DNA of 20,813 bases, from the IMG/VR virus record IMGVR_UViG_3300006802_000747, positions 1 through 20,813 of that record; one strand, 5' to 3'. This stretch comes from a virus. Below the pieces are notes generated by a model. The model did not search any database. It saw only the letters and a list, made by a program, of their open reading frames with translations, and was not told the origin of the DNA. Below are positions 1 to 6,170 of this stretch, piece after piece (position 1 is the first letter of the stretch; the number at the start of each line of letters is the position of its first letter). The position numbers and the translations under genes were made by a program.

Positions 1-1
1 A

Positions 2-1255
2 GGTAGAAAAGTTTTCTATATTGACGTTGGAAACGTTCCTCCTGAAGAAGTTGCAAATTATATGGAGCAAGCACAATCATCGTTAAAAAGATCATCAATT
101 GTTGATAAGCAGACAGGAAGAGTCGACCTAAGATACAATCCTTTATCAGTCGACGAAGACTATTTTATTCCAGTTAGAGGCGGTGATAGTGGAACAAAAA
201 TCGATCCGATCGCAGGAGACACCATCGCGGGAGAAACGCAAGACGTAGAATATATTCAGAAAAAGCTATTCGCAGCTCTTAAAATTCCTAAGGCATACCT
301 AGGTTATGATGAAGGTTTAGGTGCAAAAGCAACACTTTCACAAGAAGATATTCGATTTAGTAGGACAATTGCGAGAATACAGAGAACAGTCCTTTCCGAA
401 ATGAATAAAATTGCAATTGTACATTTGTATTGTAATGGCTTTAGCGATGAAGATCTTTTAGACTTTAAATTAATGCTTTCAAACCCATCAACAATTGCTC
501 AGCAACAAAAATTAGAACTTTATGGTGGTAGATTTGATACTGCAGCAAAAGCCTTGCAAACTGCTGGGTTGGTAGATAGGACATGGGTACAAAAAAATAT
601 TCTAAGACTTTCTGATGAAGAAATTGAATCGATTGCACATGGCTTAAGAAGTGATAAAATTAACGACTTAGAGATTGAAGCAACACAAATCGTACAACCT
701 GATGGGCCAGAAAACCCTATGGCAGCGCCGCCCCAATTTGATGGTGGTAATGTTGAATTAGGTGCAGGTGGTATTGACTTAGGTGCACTATCAGAACAAC
801 AAAGTGTCGAAGATGATACATACCCTATAAGAGTTCAAAAATTAATTGAATTAAGTTTAGAAAATATTGATGATGATGACGATAAAAAAGAAGACAACAT
901 TGAACGTTCAAATAAAAAATTTAATACAACAGGTACTAATTCGTCTCTTAAAGCTAGAAAAAGAGATGATCTTGCCAATGCAGGTATGCAAAAGCTAGCT
1001 TATGATAACAGTATTAAAAACTTATCTAAATCACCAAAAATTCCTTCGAGTAAAGATTTGCTTTCCGAGGAAGATTTTAATATCGATCAATATTTAGACG
1101 AACAAATTTCTATAAATGCATCATTGAATGACACAATTAAGTCGACATTACAAAGATTTGATAATACTTATGGAAGAACAGCTAGTTCAAATTCAATTTT
1201 AATTTCTGAGAATAATTCATCAGAAGAGGATGGAAAAAGTAAAAATGACGATTAA
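2..1255 (+). CDS. 20: Portal vertex protein, T4 gp20-like (5' end outside window)
   Basis: The reading frame is open from base 2, so the N-terminal part lies upstream; 417 residues remain (T4 gp20 is about 524 aa). The portal is the dodecameric ring at one capsid vertex through which DNA is packaged and to which the neck attaches. The segment RKVFYIDVGNVPPEEVANYM at the window start and YIQKKLF...KIPKAYLGY (about residues 84-102) match the conserved portal core of T4-like phages. The last roughly 180 residues are not conserved in my reading: they are acidic and Asn/Ser-rich, include a DDDDDKK run, and look disordered. The first Met in the window (base 62) is internal, not a start. The end overlaps the next gene. 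The family call is strong; the tail extension has no assigned role. Confidence 0.93.
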   Translation, partial: GRKVFYIDVGNVPPEEVANYMEQAQSSLKRSSIVDKQTGRVDLRYNPLSVDEDYFIPVRGGDSGTKIDPIAGDTIAGETQDVEYIQKKLFAALKIPKAYLGYDEGLGAKATLSQEDIRFSRTIARIQRTVLSEMNKIAIVHLYCNGFSDEDLLDFKLMLSNPSTIAQQQKLELYGGRFDTAAKALQTAGLVDRTWVQKNILRLSDEEIESIAHGLRSDKINDLEIEATQIVQPDGPENPMAAPPQFDGGNVELGAGGIDLGALSEQQSVEDDTYPIRVQKLIELSLENIDDDDDKKEDNIERSNKKFNTTGTNSSLKARKRDDLANAGMQKLAYDNSIKNLSKSPKIPSSKDLLSEEDFNIDQYLDEQISINASLNDTIKSTLQRFDNTYGRTASSNSILISENNSSEEDGKSKNDD

Positions 1256-2093
1256 CAAGCACAACAAAAAGAGAAACATTGGTATAGTTTATGAATTATT
1301 ACTTAATCATATAGCTACTTCCTTAATTGAAGGCAACAAAAGTCAAGCAAAAAAAGCAACAAAGATAATTGAAAAAAACTTTAAAAAAGGTACAGAACTT
1401 TATAAGGAGTTTAGACTGTTTAATGCTTTGGCAAACTCAACAATAACTAATACACACACAGTTGCATCTATTTTAAATGAAGCAAAAATTGCTGCAAAAA
1501 AACTTGATCATGATAAGTTAAAAAAAGAAAAATCTTCCTTATTGAGAGAAATAAACTATACTATTGGAAAAGACTTTTTCTATAAAAATATCTCTAATTA
1601 TAGAGAGTTAGGGTTGGTGCAAATGACACTAAACGAATGGAGAAAAGAAGACAAAGACATAAAAAAATTAGTTGATTTTGAAACTCGATTAGGTGAGCTT
1701 TTACTTAAAGAAAAAAGTAATTTATTTGTAGAAAATAAAAATATTAATGCATCTCATTCTGATAAGCTAGTATTAAAAATTCTTAATGAAAAGTTTAATA
1801 AAAAGTATGGTGAAGAACTAAACAAAGATCAAAAAACTATAATTGAAAACTATGTTTTTTTATCTTCCAAGAAAAAGACAGATCTTAATAACTTTTTCTT
1901 GCAAAAAAAGAAAGAGTCGCTAGCTATCTTAGAGAGATTTGAAGACATGTCAGAAAACAAATATTTGCTTTCAAAAGTAGATAGTGTTAAAAATAAAATT
2001 AATGAACTTTCACACACAGATGTTAATGACAGTTCTATTATTAAGTTTTTAACACTAACAAAAATGATTAATGAAATAGAAAAGGAGTTATAA
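1245..2093 (+). CDS. Conserved-looking hypothetical protein between portal and protease
   Basis: A 282-aa lysine-rich, mostly helical protein opening with KHNKKRNIGIVYELLL. It overlaps the 3' end of the portal gene, so translation is probably coupled. Start choice is uncertain: ATG at 1230 directly abuts an AGAGG (1225-1229), which is too close, while ATG at 1245 leaves a long spacer. I prefer 1245 because the basic segment KHNKKR then lies at the N-terminus. In T4 the small prohead core genes 67 and 68 occupy this slot between 20 and 21, but I see no sequence resemblance to them. It carries no membrane segment or catalytic motif. LIEG near residue 28 fits the protease cleavage rule, so a core protein is possible. 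Function unknown. Confidence 0.8.
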   Translation: MTINKHNKKRNIGIVYELLLNHIATSLIEGNKSQAKKATKIIEKNFKKGTELYKEFRLFNALANSTITNTHTVASILNEAKIAAKKLDHDKLKKEKSSLLREINYTIGKDFFYKNISNYRELGLVQMTLNEWRKEDKDIKKLVDFETRLGELLLKEKSNLFVENKNINASHSDKLVLKILNEKFNKKYGEELNKDQKTIIENYVFLSSKKKTDLNNFFLQKKKESLAILERFEDMSENKYLLSKVDSVKNKINELSHTDVNDSSIIKFLTLTKMINEIEKEL

Positions 2094-2094
2094 A

Positions 2095-2697
2095 ATGTCA
2101 GTAGATTTAAAAGTTTTAAGAGATTGGACACCTATTACGTGCTCTAAAGAAATAATTAAAGAGTCTAGATCAAAATATAATGGAAAAATTATGTTATCAG
2201 GAATCATTCAAAGGGCAAATACACTCAATCAAAATGGTAGGGTATATCCTAGAACTATACTTGAAAGAGAAATTATGAACTATCAAAAGCTTATTAGAGA
2301 AAATAGGGCATTAGGAGAATGTGATCATCCTGACTCATCTGTTATTGAACTTAAAAATGCTTCGCATATTGTAAGAGAAGCATATATGAAAGGTGATGAT
2401 GTGTATGGAAGAATTGAAATATTAGATACCCCTAGCGGAAAAATTATTCAGTCTTTAATTGAGAGCGGTGTGACCCTAGGAATATCTTCTAGAGGCGTAG
2501 GCTCTACTGTGTCAAAAGACGGTCATCAATATGTTCAAGATGATTTTCAATTAATTTGTTTTGATATGGTATCTGAACCATCAACACCAGGAGCTTTTAT
2601 GTTAAAAGAGCATAAGATTAAGAGAAGAGAATTAGATAAAATTTTTAACCAAACAGATAAAATAGATAGAATGTTTAATGAAATCTTGAGGTGGTAA
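2095..2697 (+). CDS. 21: Prohead maturation protease, T4 gp21-like
   Basis: This serine protease (T4 gp21 / peptidase U9-S80 type) cuts scaffold, core and capsid proteins inside the prohead, usually after Glu in (I/L)-x-E sites, before DNA packaging. The 200-aa protein has the family signature: the NGRVYP motif near residues 47-52, the catalytic His in GECDHPD (His78), and the nucleophile Ser in GISSRGVG (Ser131/132), followed by the conserved DMVSEPSTPGAFM near 157-169. Length is close to T4 gp21 (212 aa). A clear AAGGAG lies 7 nt before the ATG. Its stop codon overlaps the next start (TAATG). It sits before the scaffold and capsid genes that would encode its substrates. Confidence 0.95.
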   Translation: MSVDLKVLRDWTPITCSKEIIKESRSKYNGKIMLSGIIQRANTLNQNGRVYPRTILEREIMNYQKLIRENRALGECDHPDSSVIELKNASHIVREAYMKGDDVYGRIEILDTPSGKIIQSLIESGVTLGISSRGVGSTVSKDGHQYVQDDFQLICFDMVSEPSTPGAFMLKEHKIKRRELDKIFNQTDKIDRMFNEILRW

Positions 2698-3239
2698 TGA
2701 ACAACAAAACAAAAAAAGCACTAAAAGGAATTGTTAAAGAGTGTCTAATAGAAATTTTGGCAGAAGGTTTAGTAGGAAATAATCAATCAACTTTAAGTGA
2801 AAAAAGAGAACTTAAAGGAGCACTCCACGAAGCTTATGAAAAAAATGAGACTAAAAATAGAAATTTAGTTGAACGAAATATTAGTATGCCTACGCAGACA
2901 ACTTCTAGGGTGAAAGGAAACTCTGCAAAAAGATCATCTTATTTGGATAGCATAACAATGGGAATTGATAATGCTAATCAATCTTTTAGTGTAAGTGAAA
3001 AAGCTAAAAAAAGAGCAAACAAAATTACTAATGATCCGATAATGGCAGATATTTTAGCAGATACTGCAATGACAACATTACAAGAACAAAAGGAAGGATC
3101 CAGACCTTCTGGTCCTAGTATAATGTCAGGCGGTGATCAGGCTGCAAAAATTGTAGATCAACAATCACCAGAGTCTTTGTTTGGAGAAGCATCATCAAAA
3201 TGGGCTAATTTGGCGTTTGCGCCCTCAATTAGAAAATAA
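2697..3239 (+). CDS. Probable prohead core or internal protein, unknown family
   Basis: The protein is 180 aa from the ATG at 2697, which overlaps the protease stop and is preceded by GAGGTGG; an in-frame GTG at 2691 is a less likely start. The N-terminus is a basic-amphipathic helix (KKALKGIVKECLIEILAEGL) whose LAE|G at residues 21-24 fits the gp21 cleavage rule and loosely resembles the N-terminal peptide shared by several genes downstream. The rest is polar, low in hydrophobic content, and ends with a Trp-containing tail (SKWANLAFAPSIRK). There is no catalytic motif or membrane segment. Position between protease and scaffold suggests a prohead core component. The function is inferred from location only. 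Confidence 0.75.
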   Translation: MNNKTKKALKGIVKECLIEILAEGLVGNNQSTLSEKRELKGALHEAYEKNETKNRNLVERNISMPTQTTSRVKGNSAKRSSYLDSITMGIDNANQSFSVSEKAKKRANKITNDPIMADILADTAMTTLQEQKEGSRPSGPSIMSGGDQAAKIVDQQSPESLFGEASSKWANLAFAPSIRK

Positions 3240-3282
3240 TTTTTAAAAATATATTTTTACCAAATAATTATTTAAGTTAATC

Positions 3283-3287
3283 GGAGG
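3283..3287 (+). promoter_or_regulatory. Strong ribosome binding site GGAGG
   Basis: GGAGG lies 8 nt before the ATG of the 79-aa lysine-rich gene. It is the strongest Shine-Dalgarno match in this part of the window and supports a small gene that has little else to identify it. The 56-nt gap in front of this gene is otherwise very AT-rich and shows no TATAAATA promoter. Confidence 0.75.
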
Positions 3288-3295
3288 CCATCGAG

Positions 3296-3535
3296 ATGAA
3301 AAAAGTTGTTAAATTAACACCTGGGTTAATCAAAAAAATGATTAATGAAGAAAAACAAAGAATAAATAAAGAGTTAAAAGAGTCAGCACTTCAACAAAAG
3401 CAAAAATTGCTTAAAGAGTTAAGACTTTTAAAAAAACTTAAAGAGAAAGAATCAAAAGAGTCAAGAAATTTTAATGTCTTGAAAGAAATGAAAAAAGTCA
3501 TGATTAAAAGACTGTCTAAGAAGGTAGGTAAATAA
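3296..3535 (+). CDS. Small lysine-rich helical protein, candidate capsid-internal protein
   Basis: A 79-aa very basic protein (about one third Lys/Arg), predicted as continuous helix or coiled coil from the repeated Leu and Lys pattern in the middle. It opens with VKLTPGLIKKMINEE, a variant of the N-terminal peptide found on several downstream proteins; INE|E (residues 16-18) and LKE|S (about 27-29) fit the prohead protease rule. A small, basic, protease-cleavable protein is what a T4-style internal or core protein looks like, and basic peptides could neutralise packaged DNA. T4 gp67 has a similar size but is acidic at its end, so I do not equate them. A strong GGAGG precedes the start. Confidence 0.75.
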   Translation: MKKVVKLTPGLIKKMINEEKQRINKELKESALQQKQKLLKELRLLKKLKEKESKESRNFNVLKEMKKVMIKRLSKKVGK

Positions 3536-3536
3536 T

Positions 3537-4049
3537 ATGGCTGAACAAAGACATACAATTGTAAATGCAAACTTAGTTGTTCCAAAAGCAAAAGGAACAA
3601 GAAACGATGTTAATATTAAAGCAGCCTTTCCTAATTCACCTATACATTTAGGAGTAGTAACAGACGAAGAAAGAAAAAAACTATACCAAGAATTAGCGTT
3701 AGATGGAATAGTTCTTAACGGCCATGGGATTAATTCATACGACAGAGATTTTAAAGGAACAACTCAAAATCCTGTTCCAAATTTAGAAGATGTAGAAACA
3801 GGAGGCGGTGGATTACCGGCTTCACCATATGTCCCTAATTTGGCATCTCCAGGCCCAGGTAGTGTTAATGCTGCTGATCAACCAGTTTATGAAGGGGAGT
3901 TGCCAAATCAAGATTATAATGTAGAGTTTGGAACTGGGATGGGAGGTTTAGTGTCACCATCTCAAACATCCGCTGAAATCTCTAAGCAAGGGACTCTAGG
4001 TAGCTATATATCAGGCAGGTCTTATCAAGGTTCAGATGGGAAAGCATAG
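3537..4049 (+). CDS. Hypothetical protein in head-assembly block (170 aa)
   Basis: I do not recognise this family. The start is 1 nt after the stop of the previous gene, so coupling is likely; AAGG precedes it. The protein is rich in Gly, Pro, Asn and Ser, especially residues 75-165, with motifs such as GGGGLPASPYVPNLASPGPG and a C-terminal LGSYISGRSYQGSDGKA. There is no membrane segment and no Cys. Such a composition suggests an extended or flexible structural protein, for example a minor head component, but that is inference from neighbours. It overlaps the next gene by 14 nt. Confidence 0.75.
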   Translation: MAEQRHTIVNANLVVPKAKGTRNDVNIKAAFPNSPIHLGVVTDEERKKLYQELALDGIVLNGHGINSYDRDFKGTTQNPVPNLEDVETGGGGLPASPYVPNLASPGPGSVNAADQPVYEGELPNQDYNVEFGTGMGGLVSPSQTSAEISKQGTLGSYISGRSYQGSDGKA

Positions 4050-4656
4050 TAATTTATATGAAATATTTTTTGGACCTATCGGAGGTTTTAGTGCATATGA
4101 CAGTCTTAAAAATGGACATCGTGGGAGTACTCATTCTGTAGGAGACCCTCTTCAGTTAGATGCTGAATTTGAAGATGAATCAGAACTAGAAGATATTGAT
4201 GAAGCCGATATTGGGTCAAAAATAGCAATAAGCAAAGCTATTGTACCTACAGATACTGCTAGTAGAAATCCGCAAAACACATCATATGATAACATAGGTT
4301 ATGCTTATCCAATGGTTTCAGCGTTAACAGAGAAGGCCGTACACACTAATACAGCGACTGTAGGGTTAACGCCTAATTTAACTTATCGCGGTGCAAAAGG
4401 CAACAAAGTTACAAAAACTAGTTTTAATGCAAATAGCTATCCAAAAATATATAATAGCCCTAGAAAAGATATGATAGCCACGCAATACGGTACTAGTCGA
4501 TCTAATCTACCTAGACATAATGAGTTCGATGATAATGTTTGGACGCTTAATGACATGATCGATAAATACGAGCTCTCTTTGAATCGACATACAAAAAGAA
4601 TAAATAAAATAAATAAAATAATAAATGAGATAAATTTAAATTTTTATGATAGTTAA
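4036..4656 (+). CDS. Hypothetical protein in head-assembly block (206 aa)
   Basis: Unrecognised. It starts inside the preceding gene, with CAAGG 5 nt upstream of the ATG. The first third has an acidic patch (FEDESELEDIDEADIG, about residues 46-61); the middle is Thr/Asn/Tyr-rich; the end is an Asn/Ile/Lys low-complexity stretch (NKINKIINEINLN) encoded by an AATAAA-type repeated sequence. It sits directly upstream of the scaffold gene and could be a core or minor head protein. No motif supports a specific role. Confidence 0.72.
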   Translation: MGKHSNLYEIFFGPIGGFSAYDSLKNGHRGSTHSVGDPLQLDAEFEDESELEDIDEADIGSKIAISKAIVPTDTASRNPQNTSYDNIGYAYPMVSALTEKAVHTNTATVGLTPNLTYRGAKGNKVTKTSFNANSYPKIYNSPRKDMIATQYGTSRSNLPRHNEFDDNVWTLNDMIDKYELSLNRHTKRINKINKIINEINLNFYDS

Positions 4657-4680
4657 TAACTGAACAAATATTTATTTCAA

Positions 4681-4706
4681 ACGATAATGTTATCGTCTTA
4701 TATAAG
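4681..4706 (+). promoter_or_regulatory. Hairpin and adjoining palindrome before the scaffold gene
   Basis: ACGATA and TATCGT flank a 4-nt loop at 4681-4696, followed directly by the 10-bp palindrome CTTATATAAG (4697-4706), whose last three bases form the start of the AAGGAA ribosome binding site. There is no T-run, so it does not look like an intrinsic terminator. A role in controlling scaffold translation or RNA processing is possible but only inferred. Confidence 0.4.
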
Positions 4707-4714
4707 GAAAAAAT

Positions 4715-6133
4715 ATGAGCAAATTATTTGAAGAAGCAATCGCCGATGCTAAAAAACTTAAAGAAGTCGCTGAAGAAAATGCAAAAAAAGCTATTTTGGA
4801 ATCAGTAACACCGCAGATTCGTGAATTTATTGAAGAGCAGCTTCTTGAAGGCGATGATAAAATGTGCGAACAATGTGGAAAATCATTATCAGAAGGTGAT
4901 CATGATCATGATGAAGATGATAAAGAAGGCGATTTAAATGAAGAGGTTTATCTTGACGAGGGTGCATTAGCATCTTTAGTTAATTTAATTGGTGTAGATG
5001 CTTTAGATTCTCTAAATGAGTCTAAGACAAGTAAATTAAGGAATGCTAAGCGTTCATCTAAGACAAAGAAAGGAGAAAGAATGTCTAGAAAATATTATGA
5101 AGTTGATCTTAGAGCTCTTAGGGAAGCTATAGATCTTGAAGAAGAAGACTTCCAAGAAATGGAAGATGTAGGAGAAGGTGACATTGACGAAGAGCTCAGT
5201 GAGCTTTATGAAGAGTTTGCACATCTTCTTGAGCAAGATGAAGAAGAAGCCCCCGAAGAAGACGAAGGCGAAGACATGGAAGACATGGAAGACATGGAAG
5301 ACATGGAAGGTGGTGAAGGCGATATGCTTTCCCGGGATGAAGTATCTGCTGCTATTCAAGACTTAATTGACGATTTAGACTTGGATCTTGGCGCAGGCGG
5401 TGCAGATATGGCTGAACCAGGCGCAGAAGGCGAAGAAATGGAAGATGAAGAAATGGAATTTGATCTTTCAGGTATGGGTGCAGAAGGCGAAGAAGGCGAA
5501 GATCTTAATGAAGTTTTCGAAGTTGACGCACGTGTGTTACGTCAAGAAATTAATAGAATTAAAAGACTAGTCCGGGAAGGAAAAATGGATCATCACTTTG
5601 GAGGCCGCGGTGGCGGTAAAGCAGGAGTAGATGGTGCATTTGGTGGAAAAGGAAAGTCAAAAGCAGGTGTTAATGGTGCATTTGGTGGAGGAAGCTATGG
5701 AAAAGATCCTTTTGTTAATCCTCCTCAAATCAACAAACTTAACGAGGCAGTACGCCAACTGAGACGTCAAAATCGAGCTCAGACTGAGAAACTGAATAAA
5801 TACAGAGGAGCTGTTAACTCTCTCCGTGAACAGTTGGAAGATCTCAATTTATTTAATGCAAAACTTTTGTATGTCAACAAGTTGTTGCAGAACAAAAGCC
5901 TTAACGAATCACAGAAAAAGTCTGTTATCAAGGCTTTAGATGCGGCAAAATCTTTGACTGAAGCAAAATCTTTGTATAAGTCATTAACTGAAACGTTTAG
6001 TCGTGGAAGCAGAAAAACAATTTCAGAATCACGTGTTCTTGGAAGTTCTTCTCGTGCAACCACTTCTTCACAGTCAAGCGCAACATCTACTAACTCTGAG
6101 TTAGGTCGATGGCAACGTTTGGCCGGTTTATAA
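4715..6133 (+). CDS. 22: Prohead scaffold protein, T4 gp22-like, with an unusual N-terminal extension
   Basis: The scaffold forms the core around which the capsid protein assembles, and is then digested by gp21. At 472 aa it is much longer than T4 gp22 (about 269). Order: helix 1-45; a CEQC pair (51-54) followed by HDHD (63-66); a basic linker (105-121); Met123 behind an internal AAGGAG; an acidic middle with EDM repeats (187-198); two related segments, YYEVDLRALREAID (127-140) and VFEVDARVLRQEIN (267-280); a Gly-rich repeat with GAFGG twice (295-326); and a coiled-coil C-terminus with LNLFNAKLLYVNKLL (377-391), typical of gp22. Many (I/L)-x-E sites, such as LLE|G (43-46), LNE|S (100-103) and LTE|A (414-417), fit digestion by gp21. 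Position directly before gp23 matches T4. Confidence 0.88.
   Translation: MSKLFEEAIADAKKLKEVAEENAKKAILESVTPQIREFIEEQLLEGDDKMCEQCGKSLSEGDHDHDEDDKEGDLNEEVYLDEGALASLVNLIGVDALDSLNESKTSKLRNAKRSSKTKKGERMSRKYYEVDLRALREAIDLEEEDFQEMEDVGEGDIDEELSELYEEFAHLLEQDEEEAPEEDEGEDMEDMEDMEDMEGGEGDMLSRDEVSAAIQDLIDDLDLDLGAGGADMAEPGAEGEEMEDEEMEFDLSGMGAEGEEGEDLNEVFEVDARVLRQEINRIKRLVREGKMDHHFGGRGGGKAGVDGAFGGKGKSKAGVNGAFGGGSYGKDPFVNPPQINKLNEAVRQLRRQNRAQTEKLNKYRGAVNSLREQLEDLNLFNAKLLYVNKLLQNKSLNESQKKSVIKALDAAKSLTEAKSLYKSLTETFSRGSRKTISESRVLGSSSRATTSSQSSATSTNSELGRWQRLAGL
5069..5083 (+). promoter_or_regulatory. Internal ribosome binding site and in-frame start within the scaffold gene
   Basis: AAAGGAG (5069-5075) lies 5 nt before an in-frame ATG at 5081 (Met123 of the scaffold). 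This is as good as the sites in front of the genuine genes and nearly identical to that of the capsid gene. Initiation here would give a 350-residue shorter scaffold beginning MSRKYYEVDL. Such nested products are known for scaffold genes in other phages; here it is inferred from sequence. Confidence 0.55.
5270..5305 (+). repeat. Four perfect tandem copies of GAAGACATG
   Basis: The 9-bp unit GAAGACATG occurs four times without a mismatch inside the scaffold gene and encodes EDM repeats in an acidic stretch. The unit is in frame, so copy number could change without breaking the gene. Confidence 0.9.
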
Positions 6134-6136
6134 ATA
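6129..6136 (+). promoter_or_regulatory. T4-type late promoter for the major capsid gene
   Basis: An exact TATAAATA, the consensus -10 element of T4 late promoters (read by host RNA polymerase with the gp55 sigma-like factor), overlaps the scaffold stop codon and lies 34 nt before the capsid ATG. T4 gene 23 also has its own late promoter. An 8-base AT word will occur by chance in this AT-rich sequence, so the placement is what supports it. Confidence 0.7.
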
Positions 6137-6170
6137 AATAAGAACTACAATTTTCAAAAAGGAGAAAAAA

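Noticed and set aside
62-64. Met at base 62 as the portal start
   Set aside because: The frame is open from base 2 with conserved portal sequence before this Met, so the gene begins outside the window.
5270-5305. Possible CRISPR-like or iteron array
   Set aside because: The units are 9 bp, contiguous without spacers, and coding in frame within the scaffold gene.
5054-5359. Minus-strand open frame of 101 codons with HVFHVF repeats
   Set aside because: It is the complement of the EDM repeat in the scaffold gene; no ribosome binding site and low-complexity content.
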